Of a stretch of 64,000 nucleotides of DNA, positions 34,445 to 43,145 are shown one piece after another (the first letter of the stretch is position 1; each line of letters begins with the position of its first letter). The notes beneath the pieces were generated by a model. It searched no databases. It had not been told where the DNA came from and saw only the letters and a list, made by a program, of their open reading frames with translations. The position numbers and the translations under genes were made by a program. Origin of the DNA: Acidobacteriaceae bacterium (GTDB lineage: Bacteria; Acidobacteriota; Terriglobia; Terriglobales; Acidobacteriaceae); NCBI GenBank assembly GCA_030041435.1, contig JASHNW010000060.1, forward strand, positions 1 to 64,000, in the 5' to 3' direction.

Positions 34445-35092
34445 ATGCTCTCAGCCGCCTGGAAACTTGCCCTGCTTCCCGCGCTGGTTGTTGCGCCCGC
34501 AGTGTCGGCGCAGACCACGCCCGCCGCCACCCAAACTGCACCCGCCACCCAGCAGACCGCTCCCGCTGCGACTCCCGATACCGCCGCGACTCCCGCTCCT
34601 GCCGCATCGCCTGCTGCGGTCAAGGTGGAAGACCAGGACAGCTTCACCGTGGTTGGCGTGACGGTGAGAACCAACAACGATGCCGAAGCCTCGGGGCAGG
34701 GAAAAATCCCAGAGCTCTGGCAGAACGCCATGACCAGCGGCCAGCTCGACCAGATCCCCAATCGGGTTGGCGACGGCATGGTGGTCGTCTACAGCGACTA
34801 CGCGACCGACGGCAGCGGCGATTTCACCTACACGCTCGGCGTCCGCGTCTCTTCCGCCGACAAGATTCCTGACGGCATGGTGAAGCGCGTCATTCCTACA
34901 GGCAAATACGCTGTCGTCCAGTCCGATCAGGGGCCTCCGCAGGAAGTGATTCCCGCGCTCTGGCAGCACATCGCGCAAATGACCCCGCAGCAGCTGGGCG
35001 GGACCCGATCCTACCAGACCGACTTCGAGATCTACCCGCCCATCACCGATCCCGGCACTATGCAGATGACCGCGCACATCGGTGTGAAGTAG
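34445..35092 (+). CDS. Secreted protein with GyrI-like effector-binding domain
   Basis: The 215-residue protein has a signal peptide (LALLPALVVAPAVSAQ), a Thr/Ala/Pro-rich linker of about 40 residues, and a GyrI-like/AraC effector-binding domain from about residue 62 (FTVVGVTVRTNN, QIPNRVGDGMVVVYSDYATDG, TFEIYPP-like FEIYPPITDPG). Proteins with this domain bind amphipathic small molecules. Export before binding is unusual. It lies upstream of thrS with 90 bases of spacer. Confidence 0.75.
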   Translation: MLSAAWKLALLPALVVAPAVSAQTTPAATQTAPATQQTAPAATPDTAATPAPAASPAAVKVEDQDSFTVVGVTVRTNNDAEASGQGKIPELWQNAMTSGQLDQIPNRVGDGMVVVYSDYATDGSGDFTYTLGVRVSSADKIPDGMVKRVIPTGKYAVVQSDQGPPQEVIPALWQHIAQMTPQQLGGTRSYQTDFEIYPPITDPGTMQMTAHIGVK

Positions 35093-35109
35093 CGATTAGC
35101 GATCAGCAG

Positions 35110-35136
35110 CCAGCGACGCGTACAGCGCGTCGCTGG
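35110..35136 (+). other. Perfect 11-bp hairpin in the thrS leader
   Basis: CCAGCGACGCG (35110-35120) pairs with CGCGTCGCTGG (35126-35136) around the loop TACAG. It is followed by no T run, so it could be a transcript-end structure of the upstream gene or a leader element of thrS. Confidence 0.45.
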
Positions 35137-35182
35137 GCGTCGATCTCTGTACCGTGATCCATAAACCCGTTAACCTGTTTTC

Positions 35183-37207
35183 ATGAGTTCCATTCAGGTT
35201 CAGCTGCCCGACGGATCGGTTCGTCAGGTGCCCGCCGGCACCACGCCCCGAGATATCGCCGAGGGCATCTCGCCGCGCCTGGCGCAGGCCGCGCTGGTCG
35301 CCCGCATTCGCCCCCTCCAGGCCGGCCCGGTTGCGGCCACCACCGCCGACAGCGCGGAAGACTCGATGTACGTTGCCGAGGACACGCACGCTGAGCGCCT
35401 CGTCGATCTCACCACGCCGCTCCAGGAAGACGTCGCGCTCGAACTGCTCACAGATCGTGCGCCCGATGCCCTCAAGGTTCTGCGCCATTCGGCAGCCCAC
35501 GTTCTGGCTACGGCCGTCCTCGAGCTGTTTCCCGAGACGAAGCTGGGGCATGGCCCAGCCACCGATTCCGGCTTCTTTTACGACTTCTGGCGCCCTACTC
35601 CTTTCACGCCGGAAGACCTGAAGCTGATTGAGGGCCGGATGGCCGAGGTCGCCGCCCGCGACGACAAATTCGTGCGCGAATTCGAGCCGCGCGCGGAAGG
35701 CCTCGAGAAGTTCAAAGCGGGCAACGACTTCATGAAGGTCCACTTCATCGAGAAATTCACGAAGCCGGGCGAGCCAATTTCGCTCTATCGCAACGGCAGC
35801 TTCGTCGACTTCTGCCGCGGGCCGCACGTTCCGTCGACGGGACGCGTCAAGGCGTTCAAGGTCATGAGCCTTTCCGGCGCCTACTGGCTGGGCGACGAGA
35901 AGAACCCGCAGCTGCAGCGCATTTACGGCACAGCGTTCTTCTCGAAGAAAGATCTCGACGAATATCTGGAGCGAATCGAAGATGCGAAACGCCGCGATCA
36001 TCGCCGCCTGGGCAAGGAACTCGAGCTCTTCACGGTCAGCGAAGAAGTAGGATCGGGCCTGCCGCTCTGGCTGCCCAAAGGCGCAACCATCCGGCGGCTG
36101 CTGGAGGAATACATCCTCGGGCTCGAACGCGAAGCCGGCTACGAGCACGTCTACACGCCCAGCCTGGCCAAAGTCGATCTCTATATTCGCTCCGGCCACT
36201 GGGAGCACTATCACGAGGATATGTTCCCGCCGATGGACATGAAGACCGAGCAGTTAGTGCTGCGGCCCATGAACTGCCCGCATCACATTCTGATCTACGA
36301 GTCGAAGCTGCGCAGTTATCGCGATCTGCCGGTGCGGCTGGCCGAGCTGGGCACGATGTATCGCTACGAGCGGTCGGGCGTGGTAAGCGGGCTAAGCCGG
36401 GTGCGCTCGATGACGCTGAACGACGCGCACATCTTCTGTTCGCCCGATCAGATCAGGGAAGAGTTTTCAGGAGTCATGAAGCTGGTCGAGCGGGCTTATC
36501 GCGACCTCGGGATCACGCAGTACAGCTACAGGCTGTCGCTGCGCGACCCCGCGAATAAGCAGAAATATGTCGACAACGACGAAATGTGGGCGTTGGGCGA
36601 ACGCGAACTGCGCGAGGCCCTCGATTCCCTCGGCCTGCCCTATCGCGAAAGCAAGGGAGACGCCGCGTTCTATGGCCCCAAGCTCGATATCCAGCTGGCC
36701 GACGTGATGGGACACGAGGAAACTTACTCGACCGTGCAGGTGGACTTTCACCTGCCGAGCCAGTTCGGACTGGAATACACGGCGGCGGACGGCAAGCCGC
36801 ATCGCCCCGTCATGATCCATCGCGCCATTGTCAGCACCATGGAGCGCATGATCTCCTACCTGATCGAGATGTACGCCGGGGCATTCCCGCTGTGGCTGGC
36901 CCCGGTGCAGGCGGGAATCGTCCCCATCAGCGAACGGCATCATGCGTACGCTGAAAAAGTCCGCGGTTCACTGCAGGCTGCGGGACTGCGCGTGGAAGTG
37001 GACGGGCGCAACGAAAAGATGAACGCGAAGATTCGCGACTTCACGCTGCAGAAGGTGCCTTACGTCCTCGTGATGGGCGACAAGGAAGAGGCCGGCAATG
37101 CGGTGAGCGTGCGCACGCGCGGGAAGGGCGACGAAGGCTCGATGGCACTGGAATCGTTTCTTACTCGTGCGCGGGAAAATGTCGCGCGCAAGTCGATGGA
37201 TTTGTAA
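35183..37207 (+). CDS. thrS: Threonyl-tRNA synthetase
   Basis: The 674-residue enzyme has an N-terminal TGS domain (VQLPDGSVRQVPAGTTPRDIA), an editing domain with HSAAHVLATAVLELFP and the zinc-contact His, and a class II catalytic core (motif 1 at PLWLPKGATIRRLLEEYI, motif 2 at MYRYERSGVVSGLSRVRSMT, zinc Cys in MNCPHHI). The anticodon-binding domain ends with YVLVMGDKEEAGNAVSVR. Its length is normal. The leader holds an 11-bp hairpin; no T-box is present. Confidence 0.97.
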   Translation: MSSIQVQLPDGSVRQVPAGTTPRDIAEGISPRLAQAALVARIRPLQAGPVAATTADSAEDSMYVAEDTHAERLVDLTTPLQEDVALELLTDRAPDALKVLRHSAAHVLATAVLELFPETKLGHGPATDSGFFYDFWRPTPFTPEDLKLIEGRMAEVAARDDKFVREFEPRAEGLEKFKAGNDFMKVHFIEKFTKPGEPISLYRNGSFVDFCRGPHVPSTGRVKAFKVMSLSGAYWLGDEKNPQLQRIYGTAFFSKKDLDEYLERIEDAKRRDHRRLGKELELFTVSEEVGSGLPLWLPKGATIRRLLEEYILGLEREAGYEHVYTPSLAKVDLYIRSGHWEHYHEDMFPPMDMKTEQLVLRPMNCPHHILIYESKLRSYRDLPVRLAELGTMYRYERSGVVSGLSRVRSMTLNDAHIFCSPDQIREEFSGVMKLVERAYRDLGITQYSYRLSLRDPANKQKYVDNDEMWALGERELREALDSLGLPYRESKGDAAFYGPKLDIQLADVMGHEETYSTVQVDFHLPSQFGLEYTAADGKPHRPVMIHRAIVSTMERMISYLIEMYAGAFPLWLAPVQAGIVPISERHHAYAEKVRGSLQAAGLRVEVDGRNEKMNAKIRDFTLQKVPYVLVMGDKEEAGNAVSVRTRGKGDEGSMALESFLTRARENVARKSMDL

Positions 37208-37314
37208 AGCCGGTTGGCGCGTGGGCTGCTTTGGCCGGCTCGTGTCTCAAAACGCGACAGTTTCGTGGTGGCGATTCCGCACACGTGGGAAAAACTGCGC
37301 CGGCACGCAGCTAC

Positions 37315-37725
37315 ATGGCTAGAATCGACTGCAGGGGAGCAAACTTTACGGCAATTCCTGAGTTCCTGTGGCCTTTCGGATTCTGCGCAAGGTCGCCGCT
37401 CCCTGAGGGACGCGTCGACTTGGGTGCAGCGGCTTCGGGATACACCGACTCAGGAATTGCGATAGCTCCGGACGAGAAATCAATGCGGCCGCCCCTCTGC
37501 GACTCCGAACCCATCCACGTCAGCGCACGATTCCGCATCACGCTGGAGTCTTCCATCCTGGCTCTGGAAGCGGGCGCTGCCCGCGACGAAAAAGCAATCC
37601 CGATGCTGGATGACCCCGATCATCGCCGCCGTCAGCGGCTGCTGGTGGGGTCGCAGCTGCTGCGCGCCTCCCAGTTGCGCGAACTGCTCGCCCGGACCGC
37701 CTTGCGATGCGAACGAGCAGCCTGA
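37315..37725 (+). CDS. Hypothetical protein, doubtful
   Basis: An open frame of 136 codons fills the space between thrS and the YXWGXW gene. The C-terminal half (DDPDHRRRQRLLVGSQLL) could be an amphipathic helix, but no family is recognised and no ribosome site precedes the ATG. The first third lies inside a foldback repeat (37351-37460), which argues that the frame may be accidental. Confidence 0.3.
   Translation: MARIDCRGANFTAIPEFLWPFGFCARSPLPEGRVDLGAAASGYTDSGIAIAPDEKSMRPPLCDSEPIHVSARFRITLESSILALEAGAARDEKAIPMLDDPDHRRRQRLLVGSQLLRASQLRELLARTALRCERAA
37351..37460. repeat. Imperfect foldback (inverted repeat) element of about 110 bases
   Basis: GCAATTCCTGAGT (37351-37363) is repeated exactly in inverse at 37448-37460 (ACTCAGGAATTGC). 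Inner parts also match imperfectly (CTGCGCAAGGTCGCCGC against the inverse CTGCACCCAAGTCGACGC), so the whole segment can form a long hairpin. It is probably a decayed palindromic repeat or miniature element. Confidence 0.55.
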
Positions 37726-37740
37726 TGCACGCGCTCTGAT

Positions 37741-39078
37741 TTACCTCCGTCCGTGCGGACGATTGTCCTCCGGTTTGGCATTACTGCGTGGTTGCGGGCG
37801 GCTCTCGGGGCGCGCTGCCTGTGGACGAGGCGCGGGCCTTGCCTCGGTACGAGGCTGCTGAGGCCTCGCTTGCGGTATCGGCCTCGTTTCGGGCCGGGCT
37901 TCAGGGCGTGCTGCAGGACGGGTTGCTGGCGTGGCTTCAGGGCGAGCTGCCGGGCGCGCTTCAGGTCTGGCTGCCGGACGCGCCGCGGGCCGCGCTTCAG
38001 GTCTGGCTGTGGGAGCCGCTTCGGGCCTGGCTTCAGGCCGCGCTGCGGGAGCCGGACGCGCGGCTTCCGGATGGGCTGCCATCGCGGGACGGGCTTCCGG
38101 CGCCGGATGGCTCTCGATCGGTCCACGCGCCATGTGCACGTAGGCAGGCGCGGCCGCCGGACGACCGGTGTTGATGGGGCGACTTTCCGCGATCAGCGTG
38201 GGGCGCCCATGATTGACGCTGGCGAACTGCGCGCGATTCTGCATGGAAACGGTGACCATCTGGCGCTGCGCAGGCAGGACGGCAACGTGCGGCTCGCGCA
38301 GGGCGACAATCTCGGCCGGGGCCGGGTGGTAGGCGAGGCCGCCGCGTCCGCCAACAAACGCCACCCGCGTGGTGTTGTAACGGTTGAACTGGTTGTAGAC
38401 ATACACGTTGCGAATGATGGTGACATTCACATGGGTGATGGCGGTGTTGTAGTAGAAGGCGTTGTCGCGCCAGCAGCCGCCCTCATAGCCGACGCCGACA
38501 TAGCCAAAGCCGTAATTGATGCCGCCATAGAAGCCGATGTGCGGGCCCCAGTAGCCGTGGTACCAGTGATAACGGTTTCCATACCAGCCCCAGTAACCGG
38601 GCGTCCAGAGCGCGCCGACGTAGGGCGCGACGACCCAGGCGCCGGGCACCCAGTAGTAGCCCATGGGTGCGTAGGCCCAGTAGCCGGGCGTCCACATGTA
38701 GCCGGGCCCAGGTGCTTCGGGCTGGTCGTAGTCCGGCAGGGCAGGCGGCGGCTGAGGAGCAACTGCCTCGTCGGTCTCGCCATCGTCTTCCGCGGGAGGA
38801 GGAGGCAGAGCGGCCGGCTGGCTGGATTCTGCGGAGGAGGAAGAAGAGGATGCGGTCTGGTCTGGCGGCGGGGCGGGGGGATTCTGATCCTGGGAGGTTG
38901 GGGTGACGTTGCTCGCCTCGGCGAGATTGGCGGCTGCGGGATCGGCGCTGGCGGCGGGCTGCGCCTGACTCTGACTTGGGGTCTGGTTTGCGTTCTGGTT
39001 CTGATTGTTGCCGTGGCAGCCCGCGAGGGCCAATGCCAGGACGATCGAAGGGGCTACGATCTGGCCAATTTTCTTCAT
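37741..39078 (-). CDS. YXWGXW-repeat lipoprotein with PEARPAARP-rich tail
   Basis: The 445-residue protein begins with a lipoprotein signal (VLALALAGC, Cys at 21). A Gln/Ser/Pro-rich linker (about 22-125) follows, then the YXWGXW-type block (GYMWTPGYWAYAPMGYYWV, ALWTPGYWGWYG; about 127-205), and a long low-complexity tail of PEARPAARP units (about 325-435). Proteins of this group are surface or periplasmic, with unknown ligand. It is a single gene; the short repetitive tail could vary in length by slipped-strand replication. Confidence 0.8.
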   Translation of the reverse strand: MKKIGQIVAPSIVLALALAGCHGNNQNQNANQTPSQSQAQPAASADPAAANLAEASNVTPTSQDQNPPAPPPDQTASSSSSSAESSQPAALPPPPAEDDGETDEAVAPQPPPALPDYDQPEAPGPGYMWTPGYWAYAPMGYYWVPGAWVVAPYVGALWTPGYWGWYGNRYHWYHGYWGPHIGFYGGINYGFGYVGVGYEGGCWRDNAFYYNTAITHVNVTIIRNVYVYNQFNRYNTTRVAFVGGRGGLAYHPAPAEIVALREPHVAVLPAQRQMVTVSMQNRAQFASVNHGRPTLIAESRPINTGRPAAAPAYVHMARGPIESHPAPEARPAMAAHPEAARPAPAARPEARPEAAPTARPEARPAARPAARPEARPAARPEATPATRPAARPEARPETRPIPQARPQQPRTEARPAPRPQAARPESRPQPRSNAKPEDNRPHGRR

Positions 39079-39266
39079 GGCTCGATTGGATGCCGGTCTG
39101 GCTCCGGGGACAGCTTGCCAGGGAAACGGAGCACCGGATCACTCTCCTTCCGCTTTCGGTGCTTCAGTCTATCGCACGGCGAGGAAAATTGTGGGCTCGC
39201 CGGGGTGTGTGTCGCAGTTTTCCGGAGTTTGAAGCGGCGGCAACAGGAGTTGCGCGTTCGGATGCT

Positions 39267-39809
39267 ATGCTGCTCAGGATGCAGGCGAGGATTCGTTTGG
39301 CAACAGCGTTGTGCGCAGCCATTGCGCTGGCCGTGGCGGGCGGCGCTCTGGCGCAAACGGGGGACTCGGCTCGGGGATCAGGGGAGGCAAGGGTGACGCA
39401 GCACGCAACGGGCAGTTTCGAGGTGAAGATGGCGCCGCAGAAACCGGATAACGCGCCGGCCGAGGCGTCCGGCCTGGGGCGCATGTCGATCGACAAGCAA
39501 TTCCACGGCGATCTGGAAGCGACGAGCAAGGGCGAGATGCTCAGCTTCCTGAATCGCGACATTGGGTCCGGCGGCTACGTGGCGATGGAGAAAGTGAGCG
39601 GGACGCTGCAGGGCCGCAGCGGAAGCTTCATCCTGGAGCACAACGCAACCATGAATCGCGGCACGCCGGCCCTCGAGGTGATTGTGGTCCCGGACTCAGG
39701 CACCGGCGAGCTGACCGGCATTTCCGGCTCGATGAAAATCCGCATCGAGGGCGGCAAGCACTTCTACGACCTCGACTACACGCTGCCGGCGCCGGCTGCG
39801 ACGCACTGA
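39267..39809 (+). CDS. Secreted DUF3224-family protein
   Basis: From ATG 39267 the 180-residue protein has a signal peptide (LCAAIALAVAGGALAQ) and the DUF3224 domain (ATGSFEVKMAPQKPDN, FHGDLEATSKGEMLSF, GSFILEHNATMNRGTP, SGTGELTGISGSMKIRIEGG). Its fold is an avidin-like/lipocalin-like beta barrel; function is unknown. It is convergent with the siroheme operon. Confidence 0.8.
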   Translation: MLLRMQARIRLATALCAAIALAVAGGALAQTGDSARGSGEARVTQHATGSFEVKMAPQKPDNAPAEASGLGRMSIDKQFHGDLEATSKGEMLSFLNRDIGSGGYVAMEKVSGTLQGRSGSFILEHNATMNRGTPALEVIVVPDSGTGELTGISGSMKIRIEGGKHFYDLDYTLPAPAATH

Positions 39810-39826
39810 AGGCCGGACGGCTGCCC

Positions 39827-40609
39827 TCACAACGCAGAGGGGTAAGGCTGCTCTTCGGCCTGGTGGAGAGCGAAATCGGTGAGTTCTGCGAGCGCGTCGG
39901 CCTGGGCCTCGCGCATAGCCTCTCCGGCGAGCAGAATCGACGGCGCGGGAAGCGGCGCGATGCCATCGAGCTGCGCCAGCGTGGTGCGGACAATCTGCTG
40001 ATCGGGCTGGGCAGCGCGCGAAACAACGACGCAGGGCAGATCGGCGGGAAGACCTTCGCGGCGCAATTGCGCGGCGGTGCTGCTTAGATCGCGGCCCGGC
40101 ATGTAGACGACGCGCGTGGCGCCGGCCAGCGAGGCTGGCTCCAGGCTGGATCCCGGCGCATGGTGGCCTGAAGAGAAGCTGATACTGGAGGCGGTGCGGC
40201 GGTCGGTAAGCGGACGGCGCAGCGCTGCCGCAGCCGCAAAGGCGGCCGTAATGCCGGGGACCACCTCAAAGGGAATGCCGGCTGCGCGGAGGGCATCCAT
40301 CTCCTCGCCCGCTCGGCCGAAGACGAGCGGATCGCCGGACTTGAGCCGCACGACGGAAAGGCCCCGGCGCGCGTAATCCACCATCATCGCGTCGATTTGT
40401 TCCTGGGAGATGTTTTTGCGGCCGCAGCGCTTGCCGACATTGATGACGATGGCGCTCGCGGCATGGCCGAGGATCGCCGGCGGCACCAAGTCGTCGTGGA
40501 GGACGACATCGGCGGCGCCCAGCAGGCGCGCAGCTTTCAGGGTCAGCAGTTCCGGATCGCCGGGACCGGCGCCGACGAGGTAGACCGTTCCGGGGCTCGT
40601 ACCGGTCAT
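39827..40609 (-). CDS. cobA: Uroporphyrinogen-III C-methyltransferase
   Basis: The 260-residue SAM-dependent methyltransferase has VYLVGAGPGDPELLTLKA, the DVVLHDDLVPPAIL region, VRLKSGDPLVFGRAGEE and GITAAFAAAA. It makes precorrin-2 from uroporphyrinogen III in siroheme and cobalamin synthesis. Start at 40609 with GGAG upstream overlaps the stop of the oxidase/chelatase gene by four bases. It is the last gene of the three-gene siroheme/sulfite-reductase operon, so its role here is siroheme supply. Confidence 0.92.
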   Translation of the reverse strand: MTGTSPGTVYLVGAGPGDPELLTLKAARLLGAADVVLHDDLVPPAILGHAASAIVINVGKRCGRKNISQEQIDAMMVDYARRGLSVVRLKSGDPLVFGRAGEEMDALRAAGIPFEVVPGITAAFAAAAALRRPLTDRRTASSISFSSGHHAPGSSLEPASLAGATRVVYMPGRDLSSTAAQLRREGLPADLPCVVVSRAAQPDQQIVRTTLAQLDGIAPLPAPSILLAGEAMREAQADALAELTDFALHQAEEQPYPSAL

Positions 40610-41241
40610 GCGGAGGCTCCACGCAATGCATCGATCCGCTGCTGCGCGAAGTGGCGCGTGGGGCAGTCGGTCAAGGCACAGAGCGGGCGTTGAGCCAGCT
40701 CGTGGAGGAGAAGGTTGCGGGCTTCTCCGGCGGGTGCGGCACTGCGAACTTCGTGGCGGAGAGCGCCGAGTTCGGCGAGCCAGGGGCCGAGATCGGCGGG
40801 TAGCTGGGCGTCGATTTCCCGGCGGAGACGCTGCGCGAGCGCGGGGCTTTCGCCGGCCGTGGAGATGGCAATTTGCAGATCCCCGCGGCTTACGACCGAT
40901 CCAAAGTAGAAATCGCAGTTCGGCGGATCGTCGACGGCGTTGCAAAGGACATTGCGGCGCAGAGCCTCCTCGTAAACGGCGCGGTTCACGGCGGGCGCGT
41001 TGGTCGCCGCGATCACGAGGAATACGCCTTCGAGGTCGGAAGCCTGAAAGAGGCGCCGGCGCCAGGTCAAAGCGCCCTCGGTTGCCAGCGTCCTGACCGC
41101 AACGGCTGCCTCGGGAGCGACGACAGCGATTGCAGCTCCGGCGTTGCGCAGACTTTGGATTTTCGCCAGCGCGACGGTGCCGGCGCCGACAACAAGGCAC
41201 GGCCGGCGCTCAAGGCGAAGAAAGATGGGCAACAGGCTCAC
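40606..41241 (-). CDS. Precorrin-2 dehydrogenase (CysG N-terminal / Met8-like)
   Basis: From GTG 41241 (GAGGAG seven bases upstream) the 211-residue protein has the NAD-binding motif LLPIFLRLERRPCLVVGAGTVALAK and the family block NAVDDPPNCDFYFGSVVSRGDLQIAISTAGESPALA. It oxidises precorrin-2 to sirohydrochlorin and may also insert iron, as Met8p and the CysG N-terminal part do. It sits between the reductase (10-base gap) and cobA, completing siroheme synthesis. Confidence 0.9.
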   Translation of the reverse strand: MSLLPIFLRLERRPCLVVGAGTVALAKIQSLRNAGAAIAVVAPEAAVAVRTLATEGALTWRRRLFQASDLEGVFLVIAATNAPAVNRAVYEEALRRNVLCNAVDDPPNCDFYFGSVVSRGDLQIAISTAGESPALAQRLRREIDAQLPADLGPWLAELGALRHEVRSAAPAGEARNLLLHELAQRPLCALTDCPTRHFAQQRIDALRGASA

Positions 41242-41251
41242 GGGCGTCTCC

Positions 41252-42964
41252 TCAACCAGCCAGCTCGACGGGAACGCGGCCGCTGGGCAGGTCGCGCTCG
41301 ACGGGAACCAGATCCTCGCCGGCCAGCGCGGCGCGAAGCTCCGCGTCGCTGCTGCGGCCAAAATACCTGCGCAGGGTCTCGTTCGGCTCGCGCTCGGCGA
41401 GATACCTGCGCAGCAGACGTTCGACGGCGTCCGGGACCAGGTGTGCGGGTGTGCGGAATCCAACAGGACGAGCGGTCCCGGCATGCTTGCCGACCGACCC
41501 GCCGACACAGAAGTAGTATGCGTCAGTCAGCTGTCCTTCGTGCTTGATTTTCTTGCCTTCGAGTCCGAGATCGGCGATCCAGTGCTGACCGCAGCTGTTG
41601 GGGCAGCCGGTAACGTGCAGGCGCAGCTGCTGATCGAACTGGGGCAGGCGCTCTTCCAGCTCATCGACCAGCCAGCGCAGGAAGCCTTTCGTCTCGGTGA
41701 TGGCCAGTTTGCAGAACTCCGTGCCGGTGCAGGCAATGCCGCCGCGCCAGAAGGGCGAGCCGTCGACACGCAGCCCGATGTGTTCCAGCTCGCGGACAAG
41801 CTCAGCGGCGCGCGCGGCGGGGATGTTGAGGAAGAGCAGATTCTGCATGACGGTGAGGCGCAGTTCGCCGGGATGTCCGCTCCCGGGGCTGCCGAAGCGC
41901 TCGGCCAGGTCGGCAGCCGCGGCCAGTTGATCGCCGGTGAGGCGCCCGCGCAGGACGCTGGCGCCAACATGACACAGGCCGGGCTGCTTCTGGCGATGAA
42001 TGCCGGTGTGGTCGCGCAGGATATCGTCGGGGATCGCTTCTTCGACGCCGGGCGAGAGCGTGTAGCCGAGGCGGCTCTCGATCTCAAACAAAAAGCGCTC
42101 GGCGGTCCAGCCTTCTTTCATGAACAGGTACTTGAGACGCGCGCGATCGCGGCTTTCACGGAGAACCTGCTGATCGCGGAAGATTTCGGTGATGGCGCGG
42201 ACGACCGGCACCGCCTGGTCCTGACGGACAAAGGCGTCGAGGCGGACGGCGAGATGCGGCTCGTTCGACAGGCCGCCTCCGACGCGAACGGAGTAGCCGA
42301 TTTCGTCACCGCGGCGGACAGCGGTTAGGGCGATGTCGTTGATCTCGGGGTACGAGCACCAGACAGGGCAGCCGGTAACGGAAATCTTGAACTTGCGCGG
42401 GAGGTTGTAGAAGTCGTCGTTGCCGCGCAGGGTGCGCGCGATCTCGAGAGCGAGGGGCGAGGCGTCGATCAGCTCGTCGTGGGCGATGCCGGCCAGTGGG
42501 CAGCCGGTGACATTGCGAACCACGTCGCCGCAGGCTCCTTTGGGCGAGAGGCCGACGGCGTCCAGAGCCTCCATGATCCCGGGCAGCGACTCGATGGTGA
42601 GCCAGTGGTACTGAATATTTTGGCGGACCGTGATGTCGGCGAGATTGCGGCCGTGGCGCTGTGCGATCTCGGCGAGGACACGGGCCTGGTCAACGCGCAG
42701 GATGCCGTTGGGGAGGGCGACGCGCATCATGAAGAACTCCGTGGCTTTTCCTTCGCCGCCTTTGCCGCCGGTCACGCCGAGGCCGTCGCCCTGGGTATAA
42801 ATGCCCCACCAGCGGAAGTAAGTGTTCCATTCCTCGGGGATGGAGTTGCGGCCGTCACGGGCAAAGGCACGAATCTCGTCGATCGCGTCCCAGGGGTTCT
42901 TCTCGCGCTTCAGGCGCTCAGCTTTCTGTGCTTTAGTCTCTTTAGTTGCAACAAGTTCCGCCAT
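41252..42964 (-). CDS. Siroheme-dependent sulfite (or nitrite) reductase, ferredoxin type
   Basis: The 570-residue protein has the two-fold ferrodoxin-like reductase repeat and the siroheme/4Fe-4S ligand cysteines (ACTGTEFCKLAITETKG and TGCPNSCGQHWIADLG), with substrate-binding VRQNIQYHWLTIE. Sequence alone cannot separate sulfite from nitrite reductases, but its operon partners make siroheme and its leader carries a cysteine-codon run with an attenuator-like terminator, so assimilatory sulfite reductase is favoured. It uses electrons from ferredoxin; no CysJ flavoprotein is adjacent. A NirA annotation is therefore less likely. Confidence 0.88.
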   Translation of the reverse strand: MAELVATKETKAQKAERLKREKNPWDAIDEIRAFARDGRNSIPEEWNTYFRWWGIYTQGDGLGVTGGKGGEGKATEFFMMRVALPNGILRVDQARVLAEIAQRHGRNLADITVRQNIQYHWLTIESLPGIMEALDAVGLSPKGACGDVVRNVTGCPLAGIAHDELIDASPLALEIARTLRGNDDFYNLPRKFKISVTGCPVWCSYPEINDIALTAVRRGDEIGYSVRVGGGLSNEPHLAVRLDAFVRQDQAVPVVRAITEIFRDQQVLRESRDRARLKYLFMKEGWTAERFLFEIESRLGYTLSPGVEEAIPDDILRDHTGIHRQKQPGLCHVGASVLRGRLTGDQLAAAADLAERFGSPGSGHPGELRLTVMQNLLFLNIPAARAAELVRELEHIGLRVDGSPFWRGGIACTGTEFCKLAITETKGFLRWLVDELEERLPQFDQQLRLHVTGCPNSCGQHWIADLGLEGKKIKHEGQLTDAYYFCVGGSVGKHAGTARPVGFRTPAHLVPDAVERLLRRYLAEREPNETLRRYFGRSSDAELRAALAGEDLVPVERDLPSGRVPVELAG

Positions 42965-43005
42965 GATGACTCCGATTCGAACTCAGGAAGGCGATGGGGA
43001 GAAAT

Positions 43006-43042
43006 AAAAAGCCCGCGTCAGCGTGGGCTGAAGCGCGGGCTT
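43006..43042 (-). terminator. Attenuator-like intrinsic terminator in the reductase leader
   Basis: On the minus strand AAGCCCGCG and CGCGGGCTT (43042-43034 and 43017-43009) form a perfect 9-bp stem, with a nested CAGC/GCTG in the loop, followed by TTTTTAT. It lies 27 bases downstream of the cysteine-rich leader frame and about 45 bases upstream of the reductase start, within the same transcript. Confidence 0.8.
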
Positions 43043-43069
43043 ATGGGGTGCGGTGCTTTGAGGAGGGGC

Positions 43070-43138
43070 TCACCCACAAGTCCGGCGCAAGGCGCAACAA
43101 CAAGCGCAACAAGACACCGGCTTGGAGATAAGAACCAT
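43070..43138 (-). CDS. Cysteine-rich leader peptide (22 residues) for the sulfite reductase operon
   Basis: ATG 43138 begins a 22-codon frame ending at TGA 43070. Cysteine occurs at positions 10, 11, 13, 14, 15 and 21, including the run CCACCC encoded by TGT and TGC codons. It lies directly in front of an intrinsic terminator and the siroheme/sulfite-reductase operon, and behind a promoter whose -10 box is seven bases away. The bases TGTGGGTGAG that cover its last cysteine codon and stop can pair with the terminator loop (TTCAGCCCACG). This is the layout of a ribosome-mediated attenuator sensing cysteinyl-tRNA: stalling at the cysteine run frees that segment to open the terminator. No comparable peptide is known to me in Acidobacteria; similar cysteine-rich upstream frames exist in mycobacteria. 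Confidence 0.7.
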   Translation of the reverse strand: MVLISKPVSCCACCCALRRTCG

Positions 43139-43145
43139 TGGAATG

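Noticed and set aside
35093-35182. T-box or threonine-codon attenuator in front of thrS
   Set aside because: There is no leader frame, no T-box sequence and no U run after the hairpin.
37741-39078. Possible collagen-like or CRISPR-like repeat block in the YXWGXW gene tail
   Set aside because: The repeats are coding PEARPAARP units in one frame, not spacers and repeats.
42965-42985. tRNA-like T-arm word (GTTCGAATC) before the reductase gene
   Set aside because: No acceptor stem, D-arm or anticodon arm can be placed; a chance match within the leader.
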